Positions 7,292-15,954 are shown, counted from the stretch's first letter. The stretch: 64,000 bases of DNA from Variovorax sp. PMC12 (GCF_003019815.1 NZ_CP027773.1:3994501-4058500); one strand, 5' to 3'. Notes: a model not told the origin generated them from the sequence alone. Made by a program: numbers and translations.

Positions 7292-9295
7292 TTATGCGGA
7301 GGCACGCTCCGCGGCGAAGGCCACATACCACTCGAGGCTTCCGGGGTTTGCCATCGCTTCGCGGTTGACCACCTTCTCCAGCGGCTGCCCCAGCAGCAGC
7401 TTCTTGATCGGCAGCTCCTGCTTCTTGCCGGATAGCGTGCGCGGAATCTCGCCCACCTGGAAGATGTCGTTGGGCACGAAGCGCGGCGACAGCGACGTCT
7501 TGATGGCGTTGTTCAGCCGCGCGCGCATGGCATCGTCGAGCGCCACGCCAGGGCGCAGCACCACGAACAGCGGCATGTAGCTGTCGCGGCCCAGGTACTC
7601 CAGGTCGACCACCATCGAGTCGAGCACCTCGGGCAGGCCCTCGACCGCGCTGTAGATTTCGCTGGTGCCCATGCGCAGGCCCTGGCGGTTGATGGTGGCG
7701 TCGCTGCGGCCGTAGATGATGCAGCCGCCGTCGGCGCCGATCCTGATCCAGTCGCCGTGGCGCCATACGCCGGGGTAGGTGTCGAAGTAGCTCGACAGGT
7801 AGCGCGCGTTGCCCTCGTCGCCCCAGAAGTACAGCGGCATCGACGGAATGGGCTGGGTGCACACCAGCTCGCCCACCTCGCCGATGACGGGCTGGCCGTC
7901 GTCGTTCCAGGCTTCCACGGCATGGCCGAGTTCGCGGCATTGCATCTGTCCCGGCACTTCGGGCAGGTCGCGGTTGCCGCCGACGAAGGCGCCGCAGAAG
8001 TCGGTGCCGCCGGAGATGTTGCACCACCACACGTCGGGGGAGCCCGCGTCGAGGATCTGCCGCGAGCCCCAGCGCTGAACTTCCTCGGGCAGCGGCGAGC
8101 CGGTGCTGCCGAGCGCGCGTACGGCCGACAGGTCGCCGCAGTCCTTGGCCACGAGGCCGGCCTTCATGCAGTTGGTGAAGTAGGCCGCGCCGGCGCCGAA
8201 GAAGGTGACCTTGTGCCGCGCCACGAAGCGCCACAGCACGCTCCAGTCGGGCTTCTCCTTGCTGCCCGCCGGGTTGCCGTCGTAGATGCAGATGGTGGCG
8301 CCGAAGGCCATGCCCGAGAGCTGCGAGTTCCACATGACCCAGCCGGTGGAGCTGTACCAGTGGTGGCGCTCGCCGAGGTTGTTGGCGCCGTAGCTCGCGC
8401 CCACGTCGTTGTGCAGGCCGCAGGCGTGCATGGTGAGGATGATGCCGCCCTGCCCGTGCACGATGGGCTTGGGCAGCCCGGTGGTGCCGCTGGAATAGAC
8501 GATCCAGATCGGATGGTCGAAGGGCAGCCATTCGGGTTCGAAGGCGTTGACCTCGTCGTCGTAGCGGCCGACGGCGCGCGACCAGTCGATGTCGTGCGGC
8601 ACTGCGTTGGCGGCGAAGGGCGACTTCACCAGCACCAGCTTCTTCACGCTGGGCAGCTGGCCGCGCAGCTCCCGCAGCACCGCGCTGCGGTCGAGCGGCT
8701 TGCCGCCGTAGTGCACGCCGTCCACCGCGATCAGCACCTTGGGCTCGATCTGGCGGAAGCGGTCGGCCACGGCGGCGGTGCCCATGTCGGGCGCGCACAC
8801 GCTCCAGATCGCCCCGATGCTGGAGCACGCCAGGAAGGCGACCATGGTCTCGGGCACGTTGGGCAGGTAGGCCGCGACGCGGTCGCCGCGGCGCACGCCC
8901 AGCGCCCTGAGCGTGAGCGCGACCGACGCGACCTGGCGGCGCATCTCGGGCCAGGACATCTCGCGCACGTCGCCGCGTTCGTTGTCGCTCACGATCGCGG
9001 GCATGCCGGCCGCGTGCGCCGCATCGACGTGGCGCAGCACCTCGCGCGCGTAGTTGACCTGGGCGCCGGGGAACCACTGCGCGCCGGGCATGCGGCGCTC
9101 GGCCAGCACGGTGGCGCCGGGCGCGAGCGGCGTGGGGGACTGGATGGCGGCGTAGTCCCAGATGCTGCGCCAGAAGGCGTCGAGCTCGGTCACGGACCAG
9201 CGCCACAGCGCGTCGTAGCTGTCGAAGGAGAGGCCGCGCTTCTCGCGCAGCCAGTTCTGATAGAGGCGGATCTGGGGAATGTTGGGGGCGGGCAT
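7292..9295 (-). CDS. acetoacetate-CoA ligase
   Basis: 667-aa ANL-superfamily adenylating enzyme, the length typical of acetoacetyl-CoA synthetases. Seen: N-terminal LYQNWLREKRGLSFDSYDALWRWSV segment, the P-loop-like IVYSSGTTGLPKPIVHGQGG motif, YGRSDATINRQGLRMGTSEIY, and the C-terminal SGKKQELPIKKLL with the catalytic Lys. It activates acetoacetate with ATP and CoA, feeding ketone bodies or aromatic-derived acetoacetate into central metabolism. It is divergent from the TetR/ABC/fahA operon, whose fumarylacetoacetase releases acetoacetate. A functional link is therefore plausible, and the two promoters share one short intergenic region. Confidence 0.93.
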   Translation of the reverse strand: MPAPNIPQIRLYQNWLREKRGLSFDSYDALWRWSVTELDAFWRSIWDYAAIQSPTPLAPGATVLAERRMPGAQWFPGAQVNYAREVLRHVDAAHAAGMPAIVSDNERGDVREMSWPEMRRQVASVALTLRALGVRRGDRVAAYLPNVPETMVAFLACSSIGAIWSVCAPDMGTAAVADRFRQIEPKVLIAVDGVHYGGKPLDRSAVLRELRGQLPSVKKLVLVKSPFAANAVPHDIDWSRAVGRYDDEVNAFEPEWLPFDHPIWIVYSSGTTGLPKPIVHGQGGIILTMHACGLHNDVGASYGANNLGERHHWYSSTGWVMWNSQLSGMAFGATICIYDGNPAGSKEKPDWSVLWRFVARHKVTFFGAGAAYFTNCMKAGLVAKDCGDLSAVRALGSTGSPLPEEVQRWGSRQILDAGSPDVWWCNISGGTDFCGAFVGGNRDLPEVPGQMQCRELGHAVEAWNDDGQPVIGEVGELVCTQPIPSMPLYFWGDEGNARYLSSYFDTYPGVWRHGDWIRIGADGGCIIYGRSDATINRQGLRMGTSEIYSAVEGLPEVLDSMVVDLEYLGRDSYMPLFVVLRPGVALDDAMRARLNNAIKTSLSPRFVPNDIFQVGEIPRTLSGKKQELPIKKLLLGQPLEKVVNREAMANPGSLEWYVAFAAERASA

Positions 9296-9349
9296 CCTGC
9301 AAGCGTAGCGCTGCGAACGACCGTGCTCAATCGGGGTTGACCTCAGGGT

Positions 9350-9386
9350 TTGTACGTGTGTTCAAGTTTTTTGTACAAGCGTTCAA
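9350..9386. promoter_or_regulatory. pair of palindromic operators in front of the TetR/ABC/fahA operon
   Basis: Two 16-bp sites, TTGTACGTGTGTTCAA (from 9350) and TTGTACAAGCGTTCAA (from 9371), both fit the dyad TTGNAC-N4-GTNCAA. They start 21 bp apart, which is two turns of B-DNA, and the second ends 9 bp before the TetR start codon. The position and symmetry fit an autoregulatory TetR operator that could also govern the divergent acetoacetate-CoA ligase gene. The repeat is directly visible; the regulator assignment is inferred. Confidence 0.65.
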
Positions 9387-9395
9387 TACGCCCCG

Positions 9396-10136
9396 ATGAG
9401 CACCCGCACACCGACCCACAGGCGCGGCGCCTCGCGCGCCGCGGCACCTGCCGCCGCCGAGACTGCCCGCCCCGACCGCAAGCACGCCATCCTGCTGGCG
9501 GCCGAGAAGCTTTTTGCGCGGCACGGCTACCACGTGGTCACCATCCGCCAGATCGCCGAGGAAGCCGGCGTGCCGCTGGCGCTCGTGGGCTACTACTACG
9601 GCCAGAAGCACGAGCTGTTTCACGCCATCTTCGAACACTGGGGCCACACCATCGAGGAGCGGCTCGCCGGCCTGGCCGCCCTGACCCTCGACCCCGAAGA
9701 CGTGCGCACGCTGCCGCGCATCATCGAAGCCTTCACCGCGCCGGTGCTGGCGCTGCGCGCGAGCGCCGAGGGCGAGTACTACGCGCTGCTGGTGGCGCGC
9801 GAGCTGTACCACGCGACCGAGGAAGCCGACCGCGTGCTGCGCGGCTACTTCGACCCGCTGGCCGAGGCCTACATCGACGCGCTGCACATCGCACTGCCGC
9901 ACGCCTCGCGCAGCCAGGTCGCCTGGGGCTACCAGTTCGCGCTGGGCTCGCTGCTGCACCACCTGAACGACAGCCGCATCGAACGGCTCTCGCGCGGCGA
10001 GAACAAGCGCGCCGACGCGGCCGTGGCGCCGATGCTCGTGAACTTCATCGTCGGCGGCCTGCGCGCCGCGCTGCCTCGCCCGAAGGCGGCCAGGAATCCA
10101 TCCACGAAAACCATCCCACGGAGACAGAAGACATGA
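9396..10136 (+). CDS. TetR-family regulator of the ABC transporter/fahA operon
   Basis: 246-aa TetR-type repressor. After a 25-residue Arg/Ala-rich leader, the helix-turn-helix domain spans about 28-75 (HAILLAAEKLFARHG, TIRQIAEEAGVPLALVGYYYGQKHELF). The C-terminal ligand domain resembles the CerR/RutR-like branch. Its stop overlaps the ATG of the binding-protein gene (ATGA), so it is the first gene of a seven-gene coupled operon and probably senses the transported or degraded compound. Two palindromes sit directly upstream of its start codon. Confidence 0.9.
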   Translation: MSTRTPTHRRGASRAAAPAAAETARPDRKHAILLAAEKLFARHGYHVVTIRQIAEEAGVPLALVGYYYGQKHELFHAIFEHWGHTIEERLAGLAALTLDPEDVRTLPRIIEAFTAPVLALRASAEGEYYALLVARELYHATEEADRVLRGYFDPLAEAYIDALHIALPHASRSQVAWGYQFALGSLLHHLNDSRIERLSRGENKRADAAVAPMLVNFIVGGLRAALPRPKAARNPSTKTIPRRQKT

Positions 10137-11095
10137 TGACGAAGACCCCGGTGAAACGGCGCACCCTGTTGTTGTCGGCGCTCGCTGCCGCATCGGCCGC
10201 CGCCGCGCTGCCCGCGCTCGCGCAGTCCGCCACGAAGATCGTGTTCGGCTACACGGCCGTGACCGACTTCGCATCGGTGTTCGTGGCGGCCGAAGAGGGC
10301 TACTTCAAGAAGCGCAGCCTCGATGTCGAGCTCAAGTTCATTCCGCTGAACTCGACCATTCCGGCCGCGCTGCAGTCCGACTCGCTGCAGATCGGCGGGC
10401 CCACGCCGTCGGTGTTCCTGCAGGCGGTGGACGGCGGCCTCGACCTGGTGCTGGTGGCCGGCGGCGGGCTCACCTCGAAGACCATCACCGGCTTCGGCCT
10501 GGTGGCGCGCGCCGGCTCGGGCATCAAGAGCGCGCAGGACTGCGTGGGCAAGAAGATCGGCGTGCCGGGCCTGGGCGCCTTCCTGCACGTGACCTTCCGC
10601 GCATGGCTGAAGGACAGCGGCGTGGACTACCGCAAGGTCAACTTCGTGGAGGCTGCGTTTCCGCAGCATGCCGACCTGCTGCGAGGCGGATCGGTCGACG
10701 CGGTGGTGTCCGCCGACCCGTTCATGAGCCGCATCACCGAAAGCGGCGCAGGCTACGTGGCCTCGTACTACTCCACCTTCCTGCCCGAGAACAACCAGAC
10801 CATCGTGCATGCGGCCAAGCGCGAATGGGTGGCGAAGAACCCGGCGGCGGCGCGCGCGTTCCGCGAGGCGCTGGTGGAAGCGGCCGCGTTCATGCAGCAG
10901 CCGAAGAACGACGCGAAGGTGCGCGCGGCCATCGGCAAGTACATCAAGCTGCCGCCCGAGGTGCTGGCCAAGGTGCAAGTTTCGCCGCCCGGCCCCGTGG
11001 TGACCGAGAAGCAGCTCGCCTACTGGACCGGGCTCATGAAGGAGCAGGACATGCTCAAGACGAACATCGACGTGGCGAAGCTGGTGGCCAAGTGA
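10133..11095 (+). CDS. ABC transporter substrate-binding protein, SsuA/TauA/NMT1 type
   Basis: 320-aa periplasmic binding protein. The N-terminus is a signal sequence with an Arg pair (KRRTLLLSALAAASAAAALPALAQS), cleavable after ALA or AQS. The mature part has the NMT1/SsuA pattern: FGYTAVTDFASVFVAAEEGYFKKRSLDVEL, then DCVGKKIGVPGLGAFLH and a SVDAVVSADPFM segment. GGAG lies 9 nt before the first of two tandem ATGs. Such proteins bind sulfonates, taurine, nitriles or aromatic acids. The following ATPase and two permeases complete the importer. The ligand is unknown, but the catabolic genes downstream point to an aromatic or cyclic acid. Confidence 0.9.
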   Translation: MMTKTPVKRRTLLLSALAAASAAAALPALAQSATKIVFGYTAVTDFASVFVAAEEGYFKKRSLDVELKFIPLNSTIPAALQSDSLQIGGPTPSVFLQAVDGGLDLVLVAGGGLTSKTITGFGLVARAGSGIKSAQDCVGKKIGVPGLGAFLHVTFRAWLKDSGVDYRKVNFVEAAFPQHADLLRGGSVDAVVSADPFMSRITESGAGYVASYYSTFLPENNQTIVHAAKREWVAKNPAAARAFREALVEAAAFMQQPKNDAKVRAAIGKYIKLPPEVLAKVQVSPPGPVVTEKQLAYWTGLMKEQDMLKTNIDVAKLVAK

Positions 11096-11949
11096 TCTCG
11101 GCGCCCGCCCCTGTCACCGCGCGCGCCGCGCTGTCGGCGAGCGCATTCGATTCGCCAACCGGCCCCGCGATGCAAGCCACTCCCTTCCTGCGCTTCGACG
11201 GCGTGACCATCCGCCTCGGCGGCCGAGAGATCCTGTCGCCCACCTCGTTCGACGTGGCGCGCGGCGAATTCGTCTGCATCGTCGGCCCCAGCGGCTGCGG
11301 CAAGACCACGCTGCTGCGCGCGGCCAGCGGCCTCGTCACTGCCAGCGCGGGCGAGGTGCGGCGCAACGGCGTGAAGATGACCGAGCCCTCGCGCGAGGTG
11401 GCCTTCGTGTTCCAGGACTACGGCCGCGCGCTGCTGCCCTGGCGCACGGTGGAAGGCAACGTGAGCCTGGCGTTGGAAGCCGCCGGCGTGCCGACGGCCG
11501 AGCGCGCGCCGCGCATTGCCGATGTGCTGGGCAAGGTCGGCCTGGCCAGGCATGCGCACAAGTTCCCGGTGCAGCTGTCGGGCGGCATGCAGCAACGCGC
11601 GCAGATTGCCCGCTGCCTCGCGCAGAAGCCCGAGCTGATGATGATGGACGAGCCCTTCGGCGCGCTGGACGCGCTGACGCGGCAGAGCCTGCAGGACGAG
11701 CTGGCACGGCTGGTGCGCGACGACGGGCTCACGGTGCTGTTCGTCACGCACGACCTGGAAGAGGCCATCTACCTCGGCGACCGCGTGATCGCGCTGCAGG
11801 CCAACCCAGGTCCGGGCCGGCCCAGCCTCGCGCGGATGATCGACGTGAAGATCCCGCGTCCGCGCGACCAGCTCACGACCAAGGAGCATCCGGAGTACCT
11901 GCGCTTGCGGCGCGAACTCTTCGCCTTCATCGAGCAGGGCCATGACTGA
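11092..11949 (+). CDS. ABC transporter ATP-binding protein, SsuB/TauB type
   Basis: 285-aa ATPase with Walker A GPSGCGKTT, Q-loop VFQDYGRALLPW, signature LSGGMQQR, Walker B LMMMDEPFGALD and switch VTHDLEEA. It supplies the energy for the importer formed with its neighbours. The preferred start is a GTG overlapping the binding-protein stop (GTGA), giving translational coupling. An ATG 26 codons later (MQATPFLRF), where family homology begins, is an alternative start and would give 259 aa. Its 3' end overlaps the first permease by 8 bp. Confidence 0.92.
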   Translation: MISAPAPVTARAALSASAFDSPTGPAMQATPFLRFDGVTIRLGGREILSPTSFDVARGEFVCIVGPSGCGKTTLLRAASGLVTASAGEVRRNGVKMTEPSREVAFVFQDYGRALLPWRTVEGNVSLALEAAGVPTAERAPRIADVLGKVGLARHAHKFPVQLSGGMQQRAQIARCLAQKPELMMMDEPFGALDALTRQSLQDELARLVRDDGLTVLFVTHDLEEAIYLGDRVIALQANPGPGRPSLARMIDVKIPRPRDQLTTKEHPEYLRLRRELFAFIEQGHD

Positions 11950-12712
11950 GCGCGGCTTCTTTCGCTGGCTGCGGCCGTGGGTGTTTCCTGCGCTGCTGAT
12001 CGGCCTCTTCGAGTGGTATGCGCGCCGCGCGGCTGCCCTGGGCAGCGATTCGCTCGCGCCGCCGAGTGCCGCGGCCAAGGCTTTCGCCGGCGCGGCGATG
12101 GACGGCTCGCTCTGGCAGGCCACCGGCTTCACGCTGGGCACCGCCGCGCTGGGCCTGCTGCTGGGCGCGGTGCTCGGCATTGCGCTGGGCCTGGTGCTCG
12201 GGCTCTCGCGCCGAGCGGCGCAGCTCGGGTCGATGTCCATCGAGGTGCTGCGCCCGGTGCCTTCGGTCGCGCTGATTCCGCTCGCGATGCTGGGCTTCGG
12301 CTTCGGCGTGCGCATGGAGCTGGCCATCGTCGCCTTTGCCACTTTCTGGCCGCTGCTGGTGCTGGTGCAGGCGGCGGTGCAGCAGGTCGAGCCCCGGCTG
12401 CTCGAGGTAAGCCGCGTGCTGGGGCTGTCGGCGCGCGAGCGGGCCTTCAAGATCGTGCTGCCCGCCATCGTGCCGCGCCTGTTCGTCGCGCTGCGGCTGG
12501 GCGTGGCGGTGGCGCTGGTGGTGGCCGTGACGGTGGAGATCGCGGCCAACCCCAACGGCATGGGCTACGCGATGATGATCGCGCAGCAGAGCTTCGACCC
12601 CGCGCTGATGCTCGCCTGGCTGGGCTGGATCGGCGTGGTGGGCTTTGCAATCAATGCCGGCATGCTGCTGTTGCAGCGCATGGTGGCGCGGCGGATGGGA
12701 GTGCAGCCATGA
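11942..12712 (+). CDS. ABC transporter permease, SsuC/TauC type (first)
   Basis: 256-aa inner-membrane permease with about six hydrophobic segments. The cytoplasmic EAA loop that docks the ATPase is visible as LLEVSRVLGLSARERAFKIVLP. IEVLRPVPSVALIPLAMLGFGFG is typical of the nitrate/sulfonate/taurine branch. It overlaps both neighbours (8 bp upstream, 4 bp ATGA downstream), so translation is coupled. Together with the next gene it would form a heterodimeric channel, whereas most SsuC/TauC systems use one permease gene. Confidence 0.92.
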   Translation: MTERGFFRWLRPWVFPALLIGLFEWYARRAAALGSDSLAPPSAAAKAFAGAAMDGSLWQATGFTLGTAALGLLLGAVLGIALGLVLGLSRRAAQLGSMSIEVLRPVPSVALIPLAMLGFGFGVRMELAIVAFATFWPLLVLVQAAVQQVEPRLLEVSRVLGLSARERAFKIVLPAIVPRLFVALRLGVAVALVVAVTVEIAANPNGMGYAMMIAQQSFDPALMLAWLGWIGVVGFAINAGMLLLQRMVARRMGVQP

Positions 12713-13488
12713 ATGGCCGCGCGCATCTGAATCGCCTCGGCTCGCTCGGCGTGCTGCTCGCGCTGGTCGGGCTGTGGTGGGTGGCCAGCAACGCGGGCTG
12801 GGTCAGCCGCGTGTTCCTGCCCACGCCGCAGGCCACGTTCGCAAGCCTGCTCGAAGGGCTGAATCTCTCGGGCACCGGCGGCAACGGCGAACTGCTCGGC
12901 TTCACGCAGGCCACGGTGGGCCGGATGATCGAAGGCTGGCTGCTGGCCTCGCTGTTCGGCGTGCTGCTGGGCGCGGCCATCGGCGTGTCGCCCTCGGTGC
13001 GCGCCTGGGTGCAGCCGACGCTGGAGTTCATACGCCCCCTCCCCGCTTCCGCGCTGCTGCCGCTGGCGATTTCCATCTTCGGCCTGAACCCCGGCATGGT
13101 GCTCTTCGTGGTCGCCTTCGGCGCGATGTGGCCGGTGCTGCTGGCAACGGTGCACGGCTTCGCTGCGGTGGAGCCGCGCCTGTCGGAAGTGGCGAGCTGC
13201 CTGCAGATGTCGCGCGCGGCGTACATCTGGAAGATGGGCCTGCCCAATGCCATGCCCGACATCCTGGCCGGCATGCGCCTGGCGCTGACCATTGCGCTCA
13301 TCGTCGCGGTGGTGGGCGAAATGATCGCCTCGCAAAGCGGCCTGGGCCAGGCCATCCTGCTGGCGGCGCGCGCTTTCCGCGCCAGCGACCTGTTCGCGGG
13401 CATCGTGCTGCTGGGGCTCATCGGCTTCGCGAGCAATGCGCTGCTGGCCTTTGCCGAACAACGCCTGCTGCGCTGGCAGCACCCCTGA
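12709..13488 (+). CDS. ABC transporter permease, SsuC/TauC type (second)
   Basis: 259-aa inner-membrane permease, paralogous to the preceding gene. EAA loop: LSEVASCLQMSRAAYIWKMGLP. Membrane-associated motif: LEFIRPLPASALLPLAISIFGLNPGMV. Starts within the stop of the first permease (ATGA). It completes a TauABC-like importer with two different permeases. The next gene begins 47 nt later with its own strong ribosome-binding site. Confidence 0.92.
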   Translation: MNGRAHLNRLGSLGVLLALVGLWWVASNAGWVSRVFLPTPQATFASLLEGLNLSGTGGNGELLGFTQATVGRMIEGWLLASLFGVLLGAAIGVSPSVRAWVQPTLEFIRPLPASALLPLAISIFGLNPGMVLFVVAFGAMWPVLLATVHGFAAVEPRLSEVASCLQMSRAAYIWKMGLPNAMPDILAGMRLALTIALIVAVVGEMIASQSGLGQAILLAARAFRASDLFAGIVLLGLIGFASNALLAFAEQRLLRWQHP

Positions 13489-13535
13489 TTCCTTCGTCTT
13501 CCAACACCAACATCAACACACCGCAAGGAGTTCCC

Positions 13536-14342
13536 ATGCCACGCAAATTCGTCGACCTGTCGATCTTCCTGGAGAACGACGTGCTGTCCGACCCGCCGGC
13601 CTTCGCGCCCAAGATCCAGTACTTCACGCACGAGCAGACCTACGAGCAGATCGAGCCTTTCTTTCCGGGCCTGAAGAAGGAAGACCTGCCCGACGGCGAG
13701 GGCTGGGCGGTGGAACTGGTGCAGCTGTCCACGCACAACGGCACGCACCTCGATGCGCCCTATCACTTCCACTCGACCATGGACAAGGCGCTGGGCGAGA
13801 AGAAGCCCGCCATCGCCATCCACGACGTGCCGCTCGAGTGGTGCTTCCAGCCCGGCGTGAAGCTCGACTTCCGGCATTTCGCCGACGGCTACGTGGTGAC
13901 CGCCGCGGACGTCGAGGCCGAGCTCAAGCGCATCGGCCACACGCTGAGCCCGCTGGAGATCGTGGTGGTCAACACGCGCGCCGGTTCGCGCTACGGCAAC
14001 CCCGACTACGTGTCGGCCGGCGCGGGCATGGGCTATGAAGCGACCATGTACCTGCTGGAGCGCGGTGTGCGCCTCACCGGCACCGACGCATGGAGCTGGG
14101 ACGCCCCCTTCGTGCACACCGCCAAGAAGTACGGCGAGACGCAAGACGCCTCGCTGATCTGGGAAGGCCACAAGGCCGGCCGCGACATCGGCTACTGCCA
14201 CATCGAGAAGCTGCACAACCTGGAGGCGCTGCCGCCTACCGGCTTCTTCATCAGCTGCTTTCCGCACAAGATCCGCGGTGCGTCGGCGGGCTGGACCCGC
14301 GCGGTCGCGATCTTCGACGACGCGCTGATGGCTTCGGTGTGA
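13536..14342 (+). CDS. cyclase-family metal-dependent hydrolase (kynurenine formamidase-like fold)
   Basis: 268-aa protein of the cyclase family (PF04199). The family's metal-binding signature is present as HNGTHLDAPYHF, with VDLSIFLENDV at the N-terminus and VNTRAGSRYG, GTDAWSWDAPF and PPTGFFISCFP later. AAGGAG precedes the ATG. Family members are hydrolases or isomerases acting on cyclic imides, formamides and lactones, including isatin hydrolase and kynurenine formamidase. Between an importer and fumarylacetoacetase, a lactone- or amide-opening step in an aromatic pathway is the best inference; the substrate is not determined. Confidence 0.9.
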   Translation: MPRKFVDLSIFLENDVLSDPPAFAPKIQYFTHEQTYEQIEPFFPGLKKEDLPDGEGWAVELVQLSTHNGTHLDAPYHFHSTMDKALGEKKPAIAIHDVPLEWCFQPGVKLDFRHFADGYVVTAADVEAELKRIGHTLSPLEIVVVNTRAGSRYGNPDYVSAGAGMGYEATMYLLERGVRLTGTDAWSWDAPFVHTAKKYGETQDASLIWEGHKAGRDIGYCHIEKLHNLEALPPTGFFISCFPHKIRGASAGWTRAVAIFDDALMASV

Positions 14343-14352
14343 GGGCCCGTTC

Positions 14353-15678
14353 ATGAGCATTGCACTCAACCACACGCACGACGTTCATGCGCGCAGCTGG
14401 GTCGAATCCGCCAATGCGGCGGGCAGCGACTTTCCCATACAGAACCTGCCGCATGCGGTGTTCCGCCGCGCGGGAAGCAGCGAGGCTTTTCGCGGCGGCG
14501 TCGCCGTCGGCGACCAGGTGCTGGACCTCGCTGCGCTGGCCACGCGCGAGCAGCTCGAGGGCCTCGCGCTGCATGCGGCACGCGCGGCCGCGCAGCCTGC
14601 GCTGAACGACTTCTTCGCGCTTGGCGCCGCCGCATGGAAGGCGCTGCGCCATGCGCTCTTCGACCTCCTGAAGAACGATGCGCCGGTTGCCACGGTGCAG
14701 GCGGTGCGCGAATGCCTCGTGCCGCAGGCCGATGCCGAATACACCGTGCCCGCGCGCATCGGCGACTACACCGACTTCTACACCTCCATCGATCACGCGC
14801 TAAACATCAGCCGCCTGATGAACCCCGACGGCGACGTGACACCCAACTTCCGCTGGATCCCCACGGCGTACCACGGGCGGGTGTCGACCATCGGCGTGAG
14901 CGGCCAGCGCTTTCATCGGCCGATGGGCCAGGCGATGGCGCCCGGCGCGAAGGCGCCCACGTACCAGGCCTGCGCGCGGCTCGACTACGAGCTGGAGCTG
15001 GGCGTGTGGATCGGCACCGGCAATGCGCAGGGCGAGCCCATTGCACTGGAGCGCGCGGAGGAGCACATCTTCGGCATCTGCCTGCTCAACGACTGGTCGG
15101 CGCGCGACATCCAGTTCTGGGAGATGGCGCCGCTCGGGCCGTTCCTCGCGAAGAATTTCGCGACCACGATCTCGCCGTGGATCGTGACGATGGAAGCGCT
15201 CGCGCCCTACCGGCAAGCGTGGACACGGCCGGCCGACGAGCCCCAGCCGCTTGCCTATCTGGAGAACGCGGCGAACCGCGAGAGTGGCGCGCTCGACATC
15301 CGCCTGGAGGTCTGGCTCGAGAGCGAGAAAGCGCGCAAGGAGAAGACAGGGCCATCGCGCCTCTCGTCCACCAGCTTCAGGCACCAGTACTGGAGCGTGG
15401 CGCAGATGGTGACGCACCACACCATGGGCGGCTGCAGCCTGAACCCCGGCGACCTGTTCGGCAGCGGCACGATCTCCGGGCCGGGCCCCGGCGAGGCCGG
15501 CGCGATCATCGAGCTGACGCGCGCGGCGCAGAGCCCGGTGACGCTGGCCAACGGCGAGCAGCGCGGCTTTCTCGAAGACGGCGACGCTGTGCTGCTGCGC
15601 GGCTGGTGCGAGAAGCCGGGGCATGCGCGCATCGGGTTCGGGGAGAGCCGGGGGATGGTGCTGCCGGCCAGAGGTTGA
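14353..15678 (+). CDS. fahA: fumarylacetoacetase
   Basis: 441-aa fumarylacetoacetate hydrolase, which splits fumarylacetoacetate into fumarate and acetoacetate at the end of tyrosine/homogentisate breakdown. Full-length two-domain form: the N-terminal domain, then YTDFYTSIDHALN, IPTAYHGRVS, DYELELGVWIG and LLNDWSARDIQFWEMAPLGPF, which match the metal and catalytic positions of characterised FAH. It lies 10 nt after the cyclase-family gene. No homogentisate dioxygenase or isomerase is nearby, which is unusual; this may be a dedicated copy for the compound imported by the upstream transporter. Acetoacetate produced could be used by the divergent acetoacetate-CoA ligase. Confidence 0.93.
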   Translation: MSIALNHTHDVHARSWVESANAAGSDFPIQNLPHAVFRRAGSSEAFRGGVAVGDQVLDLAALATREQLEGLALHAARAAAQPALNDFFALGAAAWKALRHALFDLLKNDAPVATVQAVRECLVPQADAEYTVPARIGDYTDFYTSIDHALNISRLMNPDGDVTPNFRWIPTAYHGRVSTIGVSGQRFHRPMGQAMAPGAKAPTYQACARLDYELELGVWIGTGNAQGEPIALERAEEHIFGICLLNDWSARDIQFWEMAPLGPFLAKNFATTISPWIVTMEALAPYRQAWTRPADEPQPLAYLENAANRESGALDIRLEVWLESEKARKEKTGPSRLSSTSFRHQYWSVAQMVTHHTMGGCSLNPGDLFGSGTISGPGPGEAGAIIELTRAAQSPVTLANGEQRGFLEDGDAVLLRGWCEKPGHARIGFGESRGMVLPARG

Positions 15679-15703
15679 CGGCCCGGTAAATACTCTTTAC
15701 AGT
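15675..15703 (+). promoter_or_regulatory. sigma-70-like promoter at the end of fahA
   Basis: TTGACG, 17 bp, then TACAGT. The -35 hexamer overlaps the fahA stop codon. A transcript would begin near 15710 and run through a 46-codon ORF to a strong terminator. Matches to consensus are 5/6 and 4/6; activity is inferred. Confidence 0.5.
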
Positions 15704-15743
15704 CCGCCTCCTTCGAAACGCACACCTCCACCGAAACTTCATC

Positions 15744-15884
15744 GTGAACGCCGCATCGGTCATCGCCAACATCCGCCGCATCGTCTGCCCCGCATCGGGC
15801 GGCACATTCGCGTACGGCATCGACCATGCGACGAACCTGCAGCAGGCAGGCGAACACACACCACCGGGCGGGGGCAGCGCATAG
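15744..15884 (+). CDS. possible 46-aa leader or small protein
   Basis: A GTG-initiated ORF of 46 codons lies between a sigma-70-like promoter and a strong intrinsic terminator. The predicted peptide begins VNAASVIANIRRIVCPASGG and has codon use like the neighbouring genes, but no clear Shine-Dalgarno sequence. It could be a small protein, a leader peptide for attenuation of the RNA ligase gene downstream, or chance coding in a small RNA of about 240 nt. I do not recognise it. Confidence 0.35.
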   Translation: MNAASVIANIRRIVCPASGGTFAYGIDHATNLQQAGEHTPPGGGSA

Positions 15885-15913
15885 CGCACATCTCTTCGAC
15901 ACTCTTTCACAAG

Positions 15914-15954
15914 AGGCCCGGACACCGAATGGTTCCGGGCCTTTTTCTTTTTTT
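15914..15954 (+). terminator. intrinsic terminator upstream of the RNA ligase gene
   Basis: A perfect 9-bp stem (AGGCCCGGA / TCCGGGCCT) with an 11-nt loop is followed by a T-rich run (TTTTTCTTTTTTT). It lies 30 nt after the small ORF and 46 nt before the RNA ligase start. It would end the short unit or attenuate the ligase gene. Confidence 0.85.
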
